In this document: in pieces, positions 8,169-18,011 of the stretch
Layout: every line of letters begins with the position of its first letter
Numbering within the stretch: position 1 is the stretch's first letter
NCBI RefSeq assembly: GCF_002954665.1
Contig: NZ_MSCM01000002.1
Span: forward strand, 1,433,303-1,497,302
Source: Polaribacter glomeratus
GTDB taxonomy: Bacteria > Bacteroidota > Bacteroidia > Flavobacteriales > Flavobacteriaceae
Length of the DNA: 64,000 bases
Reading direction: 5' to 3'
Position numbers and translations under genes: made by a program
Notes under the pieces: generated by a model
Seen by the model: the letters and a program-made list of their open reading frames with translations, nothing else
Databases searched by the model: none
What the model was told of the DNA's origin: nothing

Positions 8169-9632
8169 TTGAAGAACTTAAAAGACATATTATATAAGGT
8201 TTCAATTCATCAAGTATTTGGTAACACAGATGTTGATGTACATCAGCTTGTTTTCGATTCTAGAAAAATTGAAAAGAACGATGTTTTTGTTGCTCAAAAA
8301 GGAGTTTCAGTTAATGGTCATCTATATATTGAGAAAGCAATTTCCTTAGGTGCAATTGCAATTATTTGTGAAGATTTTCCTTTGGATAAAAAACAAGGAA
8401 TTACCTATGTTAAGGTTGAAGATGCTAATGTAGCTCTGGCAATTATGGCTTCTAATTTTTACGAAAATCCTTCCACAAAATTTGCGGTTGTTGGCGTTAC
8501 AGGTACAAACGGTAAAACTACAATTGCATCACTTTTATACCAGTTGTTTCATAAAGCGGGTTATAAAGTTGGATTACTTTCTACAGTTAAAATTTTGGTT
8601 GATGAAACCGAATTTAAAGCAACACACACAACGCCAGATTCTGTAACTATCAATATGTATTTAGACATGATGTTAGAGGCGGGCGTTGAATATTGTTTTA
8701 TGGAAGTGAGTTCTCATGGAATTCATCAGAAAAGAACAGAAGGATTAACATTTGCTGGTGGAATTTTTACAAACCTATCGCACGATCATTTAGATTATCA
8801 CGACACATTTGCAGAATACAGAAATGTAAAAAAAGCATTTTTTGATTTTTTACCAAAAACAGCATTTGCTCTAACAAATATCGATGATAAAAACGGCGAC
8901 TTTATGTTGCAAAACACAAAAGCAAGAAAGAAAACCTATGCTTTAAAAACCGTAGCAGATTTTAAAACTAAGATTTTAGAAAAGCAACTATCAGGAACTT
9001 TAATTTCTGTGGATGGAACCGAGGTTTGGACAAAATTAATTGGCGTTTTTAATATTTACAATTTAACAGCAATTATTGCTACAGCAGAATTGTTAGGTCT
9101 AGAAAAACTAGAAATTTTAACAATTGTAAGTCAGTTAGAAAGTGTAAGTGGTCGTTTTCAATATATAATCTCTGATGACGGAATTACAGCAATCATTGAT
9201 TATGCGCATACGCCAGATGCTTTAAAAAATGTGTTAGAAACCATAAATGATATTAGAACAGGTAACGAAAAAGTAATTACCGTTGTGGGTTGCGGTGGCG
9301 ATAGAGATAAAACGAAAAGACCAAAAATGGCGCACATTGCTGCTCAATTAAGCAATCAAGCAATTTTTACTTCGGACAATCCAAGAACAGAAAATGCACA
9401 AACCATTTTAGATGAAATGGAAGTTGGTGTTTCTGCAGAAAATTATAGAAAAACATTAACGGTTTTAGATAGAAAACAGGCAATAAAAACCGCTTGTAAA
9501 ATGGCTAAAACAGGAGATATTATATTGATTGCCGGAAAAGGACACGAAAATTATCAAGAAATAAACGGAGTTCGTACTCATTTTGATGATTTAGAAGAAG
9601 TAACAAACTGTTTTAATCAACTAAAAAAATAA
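8169..9632 (+). CDS. murE: UDP-MurNAc-L-Ala-D-Glu:meso-diaminopimelate ligase MurE
   Basis: The 487-residue Mur ligase starts at a TTG one base after ftsI. The ATP-binding loop GVTGTNGKTT is near residues 113-122, and the motif DNPRTE in the C-terminal domain is the signature of enzymes that add meso-diaminopimelate rather than lysine. It therefore predicts DAP-type peptidoglycan. It adds the third residue to the stem peptide in the cytoplasm. murF, often next in other phyla, is missing here and mraY follows after 6 bases; in Bacteroidota murF usually lies elsewhere. Confidence 0.97.
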   Translation: MKNLKDILYKVSIHQVFGNTDVDVHQLVFDSRKIEKNDVFVAQKGVSVNGHLYIEKAISLGAIAIICEDFPLDKKQGITYVKVEDANVALAIMASNFYENPSTKFAVVGVTGTNGKTTIASLLYQLFHKAGYKVGLLSTVKILVDETEFKATHTTPDSVTINMYLDMMLEAGVEYCFMEVSSHGIHQKRTEGLTFAGGIFTNLSHDHLDYHDTFAEYRNVKKAFFDFLPKTAFALTNIDDKNGDFMLQNTKARKKTYALKTVADFKTKILEKQLSGTLISVDGTEVWTKLIGVFNIYNLTAIIATAELLGLEKLEILTIVSQLESVSGRFQYIISDDGITAIIDYAHTPDALKNVLETINDIRTGNEKVITVVGCGGDRDKTKRPKMAHIAAQLSNQAIFTSDNPRTENAQTILDEMEVGVSAENYRKTLTVLDRKQAIKTACKMAKTGDIILIAGKGHENYQEINGVRTHFDDLEEVTNCFNQLKK

Positions 9633-9638
9633 GTAAGA

Positions 9639-10865
9639 ATGCTGTATTATATATTCGAATATTTAGATAGTCAATTTCATATACCTGGAGCAGGAGTGTT
9701 TCAATATATCACATTTAGAGCCGCAGCAGCTTTTATTTTGTCTTTGTTGATATCCGCAATTTATGGTAGAAGAATTATTATTTTTTTACAAAATCAGCAA
9801 GTTGGTGAAACTGTAAGAGATTTAGGGTTAGATGGTCAAAAGCAGAAAACAGGTACTCCAACAATGGGTGGAATTATCATCATTTTAGCAACTCTAATTC
9901 CGGTAATTTTATTAGCAAAACTAGACAATATTTATATTGTAATCCTTTTAATTACTACTGTTTGGATGGGGTTTATTGGTTTTTTAGATGACTATATTAA
10001 AGTATTTAAAAAAGATAAAGACGGTTTAAGTGGTAAGTTTAAAGTATTAGGTCAAGTGGGTTTAGGAATCATTGTAGGTTCTATGTTGTACTTTAATGAC
10101 GGAGTAACTATTAAAGAGCAATTGCCTTTAAATGAGCAAATAACGCAAGCGGATGGTAGAAAAACAGTGTACGGCGAAGCTCATAAATCAACAAAAACTA
10201 CGGTACCTTTTTTTAAAGACAACGAATTAGATTACGCTAAAGCTTTTAATTTTTTAGGAGAAGGTTTTGAGAAATATGGATGGATATTTTTCATTTTTGT
10301 TACTGTTTTTATTGTAACAGGAGTGTCTAACGGAGCAAATTTAACAGATGGTATTGACGGTTTAGCGGCAGGTTCGTCGGCAATTATTGTTATTACATTG
10401 GCTGTTTTTGCATGGGTTTCTGGTAATATTATTTTTGCTGATTATTTAGATGTAATGTACATTCCTAATTCTGGTGAAATGACAGTTTTTATTCTGGCAT
10501 TTGCAGGAGCATTAATTGGTTTTTTGTGGTACAATACGTATCCAGCTCAAGTTTTTATGGGCGATACAGGAAGTTTAACAATTGGCGGAATTATAGCTGT
10601 GATTGCAATTTCTATACGTAAAGAATTATTGTTACCAATTTTAGCAGGAATATTTGTAATAGAAAATTTATCAGTAATCATGCAAGTTTCTTGGTTTAAA
10701 TACACCAAAAAGAAATATGGCGAAGGTAGACGAATCTTTAAAATGGCGCCTTTACATCATCATTTTCAAAAAAAGAGTTACCATGAAAGTAAAATTGTAG
10801 TCCGTTTTTGGATTATTGGAATTTTATTAGCAGTGTTCACCATTGTAACGCTAAAATTAAGGTAA
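9639..10865 (+). CDS. mraY: Phospho-N-acetylmuramoyl-pentapeptide transferase MraY
   Basis: The 408-residue polytopic protein has the MraY motifs GTPTMGG, the first aspartate pair [17 protein letters not shown] and the histidine-rich MAPLHHHFQ loop. It transfers phospho-MurNAc-pentapeptide from UDP onto undecaprenyl phosphate to make lipid I. It is about 40-50 residues longer than the E. coli enzyme because of an extra-membrane loop at roughly residues 155-210, which is usual for Bacteroidota MraY. Its stop codon abuts the murD start. Confidence 0.97.
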   Translation: MLYYIFEYLDSQFHIPGAGVFQYITFRAAAAFILSLLISAIYGRRIIIFLQNQQVGETVRDLGLDGQKQKTGTPTMGGIIIILATLIPVILLAKLDNIYIVILLITTVWMGFIGFLDDYIKVFKKDKDGLSGKFKVLGQVGLGIIVGSMLYFNDGVTIKEQLPLNEQITQADGRKTVYGEAHKSTKTTVPFFKDNELDYAKAFNFLGEGFEKYGWIFFIFVTVFIVTGVSNGANLTDGIDGLAAGSSAIIVITLAVFAWVSGNIIFADYLDVMYIPNSGEMTVFILAFAGALIGFLWYNTYPAQVFMGDTGSLTIGGIIAVIAISIRKELLLPILAGIFVIENLSVIMQVSWFKYTKKKYGEGRRIFKMAPLHHHFQKKSYHESKIVVRFWIIGILLAVFTIVTLKLR

Positions 10866-12200
10866 ATGAAAAGACTTGTAATTCTTGGTGGAGGAGAAAG
10901 TGGTGTAGGAACTGCAATTTTAGGAAAACAAAAAGGCTATAAAATTTTTGTTTCTGATAAAGGTAGTGTTTCAAAAAAATATAAAGAAGTTCTTTTAAAT
11001 AATGAAATCGATTTTGAGGAAAATCAACATACAGAAAGCAAAATATTAAATGCTGATGTTGTGATGAAAAGTCCTGGAATTCCAGATAAAGTGGAGTTGG
11101 TGAAAAAATTGAGAGAAAAAGGAATTCCGGTTATTTCAGAAATTGAATTTGCAGCACAATTTACAGATGCAAAAATTATTGGTATTACAGGTTCAAATGG
11201 TAAAACAACAACAACACTATTAGTACATCACATTTTAAAAAAAGCAGGTTTAAATGTTGGAGTTGCAGGTAATATTGGAGACAGTTTTGCACAACAAGTA
11301 GCAGAAAATCAGTATAAAAATTATGTATTAGAACTAAGCAGTTTTCAGTTAGACGGTATTGAAAATTTTAATAGCCACATTGCAATTTTAACCAATATAA
11401 CGCCAGATCATTTAGACAGATACGAGTATGATTTTAATAAATACATAGCATCAAAATTTAGAATTACAAAAAATCAAACAACATCAGATTATTTAATTTA
11501 CGACGCAGATGATGAAGCCATAAATAATTGGTTAAAAGTTAATAAAACACGCGCAAAATTAGTTCCGTTTTCGCTGGAAAAACAGTTAGAATACGGAGCG
11601 TATATCAAAGACAATAACATAATTATCAATATTACTAAAGATATCATTCACATGCCAATATCAGCATTATCAATCAAAGGAAAACACAATACAAAAAATG
11701 CAATGGCCGCAACAATGGCTGCTCAATTATTAAAAGTTCGTAAACAAACCATCATGGAAAGTTTGGAAGATTTTGAAGGAGCAGAACATCGTTTAGAAAA
11801 TGTTGCGAAAATTAGAGATGTAGAATATATTAATGATTCTAAAGCTACAAACGTAAATGCAACTTTTTATGCTTTAGAATGTATGGATAAGCCTACGGTT
11901 TGGATTGTTGGTGGTGTAGATAAAGGAAATGATTACAACGATTTATTGGCTTTAGTTAGAGAGAAAGTAAAAGCAATAGTATGTTTAGGTCTTGATAATG
12001 ATAAGATTAAAAATACTTTTGGTAACGTAGTTGATATTATTGTTGAAACTGCTGGGGCAGAAGAAGCTGTAAAAGTCTCTCATAAATTAGCAGAAAGAGG
12101 TGATGTTGTTTTATTGTCTCCTGCATGTGCAAGTTTCGATTTGTTTGATAATTACGAAGATAGAGGTCGTCAATTTAAAGAAGCAGTTAGAAATCTTTAG
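10866..12200 (+). CDS. murD: UDP-MurNAc-L-alanine:D-glutamate ligase MurD
   Basis: The 444-residue ligase begins with the UDP-binding GGGESGVGTAIL motif, has the ATP loop GITGSNGKTTTT and the central-domain signature NITPDHLDRY, and ends with the C-terminal SPACASFDLFDNYEDRG block diagnostic of MurD. It adds D-glutamate to UDP-MurNAc-L-Ala in the cytoplasm. The start ATG immediately follows the mraY stop. A 73-base gap separates it from ftsW, the longest inside the cluster; I see no clear promoter or terminator in it. Confidence 0.97.
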   Translation: MKRLVILGGGESGVGTAILGKQKGYKIFVSDKGSVSKKYKEVLLNNEIDFEENQHTESKILNADVVMKSPGIPDKVELVKKLREKGIPVISEIEFAAQFTDAKIIGITGSNGKTTTTLLVHHILKKAGLNVGVAGNIGDSFAQQVAENQYKNYVLELSSFQLDGIENFNSHIAILTNITPDHLDRYEYDFNKYIASKFRITKNQTTSDYLIYDADDEAINNWLKVNKTRAKLVPFSLEKQLEYGAYIKDNNIIINITKDIIHMPISALSIKGKHNTKNAMAATMAAQLLKVRKQTIMESLEDFEGAEHRLENVAKIRDVEYINDSKATNVNATFYALECMDKPTVWIVGGVDKGNDYNDLLALVREKVKAIVCLGLDNDKIKNTFGNVVDIIVETAGAEEAVKVSHKLAERGDVVLLSPACASFDLFDNYEDRGRQFKEAVRNL

Positions 12201-12273
12201 GTGGTTTAATTAAAGTTAAATAAAAAATTAATTTAGTAAATAATTCAAAAATTTAAGTATCCAGAAAGCAAAA

Positions 12274-13461
12274 ATGAAAACCATTTTTAAACATATAAAA
12301 GGAGATAAAACCATTTGGGCAATTTTTGCGGTCTTGGCAATATTGTCATTTATGCCTGTGTATAGCGCAAGCACAAACTTGGTGTATCTTGTTGGTTCTG
12401 GTTCTACATTAGGCTATTTAGTAAAACATATGGTTTTATTAATTATGGGTTTTGGTATTATTTATGGCGTTCATAAAATCCCGTATAGATATTTTTCTGG
12501 AGGATCTGTAATTATGATGCCCATAGTAATTATTTTGTTGATTTTTACGCTAACACAAGGAACAACTATTGGCGGAGCAAATGCAAGTAGATGGATTAAC
12601 ATTCCTTTTGTTGGTATTGGTTTTCAAACATCAACATTGGCAGGTTTGGTATTAATGGTTTATGTGGCAAGATATTTATCTAGAAATAAAGAAAAAGAAA
12701 TTAAATTTAAAGAAAGTCTATTTCAACTATGGTTACCAGTTGCCGCAGTTTTGATACTAATTTTACCAGCAAACTTTTCTACAACTGCTATTATATTTGT
12801 GATGATATTAGTGGTAACATTTATAGGTGGTTATCCAATTAAATACATTGCATTTATTATTGGTGCTGGCCTTGTTGCGTTAACCTTTTTTGTGTTAGTC
12901 GCAAAGGCTTTTCCAGATGCAATGCCAAATAGAGTACAAACATGGAAAAATAGAATTGAAAATTTCTCTAATCCGGATGAAAAGGAAGCGTATCAAGTAG
13001 AAAAAGCTAAAATTGCAATTGCAACAGGAGGTCCAATTGGTGTTGGTCCAGGTAAAAGTGTTCAAAAAAACTTTTTACCGCAATCTACATCAGATTTTAT
13101 TTTTGCGATTATTATAGAAGAATATGGCTTGGCTGGAGGTTTTTTAATTGTTTCTATTTATTTTTTATTATTTTTTAGAATGTTTGTGGTCATTAGAAAA
13201 ACAACCACCATTTTTGGAACTTTACTAGTCGTAGGAGTTGGTTGCCCAATTATATTTCAAGCAACTATAAACATGGCAGTGGCAACCAATTTATTTCCAG
13301 TAACTGGGCAAACTTTACCACTAATTAGTAGTGGAGGTACTTCTATTTGGATGACCTGTTTTGCGCTAGGAATGATTTTAAGTGTAAGCGCATCAAAAGA
13401 AGAAACAGAAGAAGATATTTTAGATGATAATCCTTTAAATATATTACATGAAACCATATAA
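12274..13461 (+). CDS. ftsW: Lipid II polymerase FtsW (SEDS family)
   Basis: The 395-residue protein has about ten membrane segments and SEDS signatures: [17 protein letters not shown], the [13 protein letters not shown] loop, [30 protein letters not shown] and [13 protein letters not shown]. FtsW polymerises lipid II into septal glycan strands with FtsI, encoded earlier in the same cluster. The C-terminal tail is acidic ([12 protein letters not shown]). It overlaps murG by 14 bases. Confidence 0.96.
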   Translation: MKTIFKHIKGDKTIWAIFAVLAILSFMPVYSASTNLVYLVGSGSTLGYLVKHMVLLIMGFGIIYGVHKIPYRYFSGGSVIMMPIVIILLIFTLTQGTTIGGANASRWINIPFVGIGFQTSTLAGLVLMVYVARYLSRNKEKEIKFKESLFQLWLPVAAVLILILPANFSTTAIIFVMILVVTFIGGYPIKYIAFIIGAGLVALTFFVLVAKAFPDAMPNRVQTWKNRIENFSNPDEKEAYQVEKAKIAIATGGPIGVGPGKSVQKNFLPQSTSDFIFAIIIEEYGLAGGFLIVSIYFLLFFRMFVVIRKTTTIFGTLLVVGVGCPIIFQATINMAVATNLFPVTGQTLPLISSGGTSIWMTCFALGMILSVSASKEETEEDILDDNPLNILHETI

Positions 13462-14539
13462 TATACTTATTTCTGGAGGCGGAACAGGCGGCCATATTTA
13501 TCCTGCAATAGCAATTGCTAATGAAATTAAAGTTCGGTATCCAGATGCAAACATTTTATTTGTAGGAGCAAAAGATAGAATGGAAATGGAGAAAGTTCCG
13601 CATGCGGGATATGATATAAAAGGCTTATGGATTTCTGGGATTCAAAGAAAATTAACAATTGATAATTTGTCTTTTCCTTTTAAACTCATTAGTAGTTTAT
13701 GGAATGCAAATAAAATAATTAAACAATTTAAGCCAGATGTAGCAATTGGTACAGGGGGTTTTGCAAGTGGTCCAACATTAATAATGGCAAACAGAAAACG
13801 AATTCCTACTTTAATACAAGAGCAGAATTCTTTTCCAGGTATTACAAATAAAATGCTGAGTAAAAAAGCAAACAAAATTTGTGTTGCATACGATCATTTA
13901 GAACGTTTTTTTCCATCAGATAAAATAATAAAAACAGGCAATCCTGTTCGTCAAGATTTGTTAACGATTCATTCTAAAGAAAAAGAAGGAAGTGAGTTTT
14001 TTAATTTAGAGAAAACAAAAAAAACAATTTTGGTTTTGGGCGGAAGCTTAGGTGCAAGAAAAATAAATCAATTAATAGAAGCTAATTTAGACTTTTTTAA
14101 AAAGCAAAAAGTTCAAATTATTTGGCAATGTGGTAAACTTTATTTTGATGAATATAAAAAGTATACCGAATTAGAAAACGTGCAAGTTTATGAATTTGTA
14201 AATAGAATGGATTTAGCATATGCAGCTGCAGATGTTATTATTTCTAGAGCAGGTGCAAGCTCTGTATCAGAATTATGTATTGTTGGTAAGCCGGTTGTTT
14301 TTATTCCGTCTCCAAATGTGGCAGAAGATCATCAAACAAAAAATGCAAAATCGATTGCAGACAAACATGGTGCTATACTATTACATGAAAGTGAGTTAGA
14401 GACTTTTCCTATTGTATTTGAAACCCTTTTAAAAGACAGAGGTAAGCAAGAAGGTTTATCAGAAAACATAAAAGAATTAGCATTACCAGGCGCAACAACA
14501 GCGATTGTTAATGAAATTGAAAAATTATTAAAAAGGTGA
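13448..14539 (+). CDS. murG: UDP-GlcNAc:lipid I GlcNAc transferase MurG
   Basis: The 363-residue GT28 enzyme has the N-terminal [12 protein letters not shown] motif, GTGGFASGP, the QEQNSFPG acceptor-site block, and the C-terminal UDP-GlcNAc site [11 protein letters not shown] followed by [16 protein letters not shown]. It converts lipid I to lipid II on the inner leaflet. It overlaps ftsW by 14 bases and murC by 4 bases. Confidence 0.97.
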   Translation: MKPYNILISGGGTGGHIYPAIAIANEIKVRYPDANILFVGAKDRMEMEKVPHAGYDIKGLWISGIQRKLTIDNLSFPFKLISSLWNANKIIKQFKPDVAIGTGGFASGPTLIMANRKRIPTLIQEQNSFPGITNKMLSKKANKICVAYDHLERFFPSDKIIKTGNPVRQDLLTIHSKEKEGSEFFNLEKTKKTILVLGGSLGARKINQLIEANLDFFKKQKVQIIWQCGKLYFDEYKKYTELENVQVYEFVNRMDLAYAAADVIISRAGASSVSELCIVGKPVVFIPSPNVAEDHQTKNAKSIADKHGAILLHESELETFPIVFETLLKDRGKQEGLSENIKELALPGATTAIVNEIEKLLKR

Positions 14540-15888
14540 ATTTAAAAAATATACATAACATTTATTTCGTAGGCATTGGAGGCATCGGAATGAGCGCAAT
14601 AGCTCGTTATTTTGCAACCAATGGTAAACTTGTGGCTGGTTATGATAAAACTCCTTCTCAGGTAACTGATGATTTAGAGGCGTTGGGTGTTGAAATTCAT
14701 TTTGAAGATAATGTGAAACTTATTTCAGACTCCTTTTTAAATGCAGATGAAACTTTGGTTGTGTATACACCGGCAATTCCTAAAAATCATACAGAGCTTA
14801 ATTACTTTTTAGATAATAACTTTACTGTTTTAAAAAGAGCAGAAATTTTAGGAAAAATAACAGCAAGTACTTTTTGTTTAGCCGTTGCAGGGACTCACGG
14901 AAAAACGACAACTTCTTCTATTTTGGGTCATATTATGCAGCAAGAAAAAGCGACTTCTTTTTTAGGCGGAATTGCAGAAAATTATAATTCCAATTTAATT
15001 TTAGGTGATGATAAAATTTCTGTAGTAGAAGCAGATGAGTTTGATAGATCGTTTATGCAATTGAGTCCTAATATTGCATGCATAACTTCTATGGATGCAG
15101 ATCATTTAGATATTTATGGTGATGCAAAAGAACTAGAAAAAACTTTTTTAGATTTTTCTAAAAAAGTTTCTGATACTTTAATTATTGCAAAAGGATTGCC
15201 TTTAAAAGGATTAACCTATGCTGTAAACGAAGATGCAGATTATAAAGCGTTTAATGTGAAAATCGAAAGCGGAAAATATATTTTTGACGTGCAAACACCC
15301 TCAGGAATTATAGAAAATATTGAATTCCATTTGCCAGGAAAACACAATGTAATGAACGCTTTGGCAGCTTTAGCAATGGCTGAGACTTATGGCGTTTCGT
15401 TAGAAAACATAAAACAACGTTTGTCAACTTTTAAAGGAGTAAAACGTAGGTTTTCATATAAAATAAAAACAGGCGATTTTGTATTGATAGACGATTATGC
15501 ACATCATCCAACAGAAATAAATGCGGTAGAAAATTCAATTAGAGAAATGTATCCTAATGAAAAAGTGTTGGTTGTTTTTCAGCCACATTTATTTTCTAGA
15601 ACTAGAGATTTTATTGATGATTTTGCTGCTGCACTTTCAAAATTTGATGAAGTCTTGTTGTTAGATATTTATCCTGCAAGAGAATTACCAATTGAAGGAG
15701 TGGATTCTGATTGGTTATTGAGTAAGATTGATAACAGACATAAAAAATTGACACAAAAAAATAATTTAATAAAAGATATTAAAAATTCATCAGCAAAAGT
15801 AGTGGCAATGTTAGGCGCTGGTGATATTGGAGTGCTTATAAATGAGGTAACAAATCAACTTTTAAAACCGGAACAAAATGGAGTTTAA
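14536..15888 (+). CDS. murC: UDP-N-acetylmuramate:L-alanine ligase MurC
   Basis: The 450-residue ligase starts at GTG overlapping the murG stop (GTGA). It shows [13 protein letters not shown] at the N-terminus, the ATP loop [19 protein letters not shown] in the central domain and the [10 protein letters not shown] and FQPHLFSRT blocks typical of MurC. It attaches the first L-alanine to UDP-MurNAc. There is no ddl or murB between it and ftsQ. It overlaps ftsQ by 11 bases. Confidence 0.97.
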   Translation: MNLKNIHNIYFVGIGGIGMSAIARYFATNGKLVAGYDKTPSQVTDDLEALGVEIHFEDNVKLISDSFLNADETLVVYTPAIPKNHTELNYFLDNNFTVLKRAEILGKITASTFCLAVAGTHGKTTTSSILGHIMQQEKATSFLGGIAENYNSNLILGDDKISVVEADEFDRSFMQLSPNIACITSMDADHLDIYGDAKELEKTFLDFSKKVSDTLIIAKGLPLKGLTYAVNEDADYKAFNVKIESGKYIFDVQTPSGIIENIEFHLPGKHNVMNALAALAMAETYGVSLENIKQRLSTFKGVKRRFSYKIKTGDFVLIDDYAHHPTEINAVENSIREMYPNEKVLVVFQPHLFSRTRDFIDDFAAALSKFDEVLLLDIYPARELPIEGVDSDWLLSKIDNRHKKLTQKNNLIKDIKNSSAKVVAMLGAGDIGVLINEVTNQLLKPEQNGV

Positions 15889-16603
15889 AAAGTTTTTAAA
15901 ATACTTGTTATTTGTAGTGATAGTAATTGGTTTAGGGTTTTTGTATAGTTTTTCATCCGCAAGAAATCTACAAAAAAAAATTGGCGAACCAGTGATAGAA
16001 TTTAGTCAAGGAGATAATAATTTTTTGACACATTCAATGGTTAACAAATTGTTAATACAAAATGAAGAAACTATTAAAAACAAAGCAAAATCTAAGGTAA
16101 ATTTATACGGTTTAGAAAATAGGGTTTTAAAAAACCCTTATGTAGAAAGTGCAGCTGTTTTTTTAACGGTAGATGGTCAATTAAAAACAATCATTAAACA
16201 GCGTACACCAGTAGCAAGAATTATCGAAAAAAATGATTCTTATTATATTGATAAACAAGGAGTAAAAGTGCCTTTGTCGGCTAATTATTCTGCAAGAGTT
16301 TTGTTGATTTCAGGAATACAAAATGATGCACAAATCAAAGAGATATTGCCCTTAGTTTCTTTTATTTTAAAAGACAATTTTTTGCAAAAAGAGATCGTTG
16401 GAATTGATAAATCTGACGTTAATGAATACCAATTCGCCGTAAGAAGTGGAGATTATAAAATTGATTTCGGAAATTTAACCGAAGTTGATATAAAGTTTAA
16501 AAAGTTAAAAGCGTTTTATAATAAAGCATTTGATGATAAAACCATTCAAAATTATAAAGCAATAAATTTAAAATATCACAACCAAGTTGTGTGCACTAAA
16601 TAA
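15878..16603 (+). CDS. ftsQ: Cell division protein FtsQ
   Basis: The 241-residue bitopic protein has an N-terminal membrane segment (about 8-26), a POTRA-like region with LENRVLKNPYVESAAVFLTVDGQL, and a beta-rich C-terminal domain. This architecture and the position before ftsA define FtsQ/DivIB, the periplasmic scaffold for FtsL/FtsB. Sequence conservation is low, as usual. It overlaps murC by 11 bases. Confidence 0.92.
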   Translation: MEFKKFLKYLLFVVIVIGLGFLYSFSSARNLQKKIGEPVIEFSQGDNNFLTHSMVNKLLIQNEETIKNKAKSKVNLYGLENRVLKNPYVESAAVFLTVDGQLKTIIKQRTPVARIIEKNDSYYIDKQGVKVPLSANYSARVLLISGIQNDAQIKEILPLVSFILKDNFLQKEIVGIDKSDVNEYQFAVRSGDYKIDFGNLTEVDIKFKKLKAFYNKAFDDKTIQNYKAINLKYHNQVVCTK

Positions 16604-16610
16604 ATCAAAA

Positions 16611-17942
16611 ATGGAAAACAACAAAATAGCTGTTGGTTTAGATATCGGTACCACGAAGATTGTTGCTATGATTGGTCGTAAAAACGAGTATGGCAAAATA
16701 GAGGTTGTAGGTATTGGTAAAGCAAAAAGCTTAGGTGTAAAGCGTGGGGTTGTAAGTAATATTACACAAACAATACAATCAATACAACAGGCGGTAGAAG
16801 AAGCAGAAAGTGTTTCTGGGTTAAAAATAGAAGATGTTATTGTTGGTATTGCTGGTCAGCATATTAGAAGCTTACATCATAGTGATTATATTACTAGAAA
16901 TACTGCAGAAGATGTTATTAATGAAGCAGATATAGATAATCTAGTAAACCAAGTTCATAAATTAGTGATGTTGCCTGGTGAAGAAATTATACATGTATTA
17001 CCACAAGAATATAAAGTAGATTCTCAAGCAGATATTAAAGAACCAATTGGTATGTATGGTGGACGATTAGAAGCTAACTTTCATGTGGTTGTTGGGCAGG
17101 TTTCATCCATCAGAAATATTGGGCGTTGCGTAAAAAGTGCGGGTTTAGGTTTAAGTGATATTACCTTAGAACCTTTGGCATCTGCATCGGCAGTATTAAG
17201 TCAAGAAGAAAAAGAAGCAGGAGTAGCTTTAATTGATATAGGTGGCGGAACAACAGATTTAGCTATTTTTAAAGACGGTATTATAAGACACACAGCGGTA
17301 ATTCCTTTTGGGGGAAATGTAATTACTGATGATATAAAAGAAGGTTGCTCTATTATTGAAAAGCAAGCCGAATTATTGAAAATAAAGTTTGGTTCTGCAT
17401 GGCCAGGAGAAAATAAAGAAACAGAAATAGTTTCAATTCCGGGTTTAAGAGGTAGAGAGCCAAAAGAGATTACTTTAAAGAATTTATCAAAAATTATACA
17501 TGCGCGGGTTCAAGAAATTATTGAGCATGTCTATTTAGAGATTAAAAATTATGGACACGAAACTGCAAAAGGAAAACTAATTGCAGGTATTGTGTTAACA
17601 GGTGGAGGTGCTCAATTAAAACATTTACGCCAATTAGTAGAATATATTACTGGTATGGATGCAAGAATTGGGTTTCCTAATGAACATTTAGCAGGCGATT
17701 CTGATGAAGCATTATCTAGTCCAGCTTACGCAACGGCTGTTGGTTTGCTAATGGTTGGTTTAGATAAAAAGATTAAAGTACAAGACATAAAACAAGTTGT
17801 TGAAGAGGTTAAAAATGAACCCGAAACAATATCTGAAGTTGAGCCAGAGCCAATAATTGAGAAAAAATTAAAGCCAAAAAAGAAATCTTTTTTCGAGAAG
17901 TTTACCGAAGGATTAAAAGATTTTTTAGACAATGCTGAGTAA
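16611..17942 (+). CDS. ftsA: Cell division protein FtsA
   Basis: With the ATG at 16611 the product is 444 residues (MENNKIAVGLDIGTTKIVAMIG). It is an actin-fold ATPase with phosphate-1 motif GLDIGTTK, phosphate-2 region ALIDIGGGTTDLAIF and adenosine motif VLTGGGAQLKHL. The C-terminus after an acidic/basic linker ends in an amphipathic helix (SFFEKFTEGLKDFLDNAE) that anchors FtsA and FtsZ to the membrane. A GTG at 16587 would extend into ftsQ by 16 bases and add eight unconserved residues, so I prefer the ATG 7 bases after ftsQ. Confidence 0.96.
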   Translation: MENNKIAVGLDIGTTKIVAMIGRKNEYGKIEVVGIGKAKSLGVKRGVVSNITQTIQSIQQAVEEAESVSGLKIEDVIVGIAGQHIRSLHHSDYITRNTAEDVINEADIDNLVNQVHKLVMLPGEEIIHVLPQEYKVDSQADIKEPIGMYGGRLEANFHVVVGQVSSIRNIGRCVKSAGLGLSDITLEPLASASAVLSQEEKEAGVALIDIGGGTTDLAIFKDGIIRHTAVIPFGGNVITDDIKEGCSIIEKQAELLKIKFGSAWPGENKETEIVSIPGLRGREPKEITLKNLSKIIHARVQEIIEHVYLEIKNYGHETAKGKLIAGIVLTGGGAQLKHLRQLVEYITGMDARIGFPNEHLAGDSDEALSSPAYATAVGLLMVGLDKKIKVQDIKQVVEEVKNEPETISEVEPEPIIEKKLKPKKKSFFEKFTEGLKDFLDNAE

Positions 17943-18011
17943 GTTATTCAGTATATAGATCAAAAAGTAAAGAAAAAACAACAATAACAACCTAAAAAGA
18001 TAAACGTTATT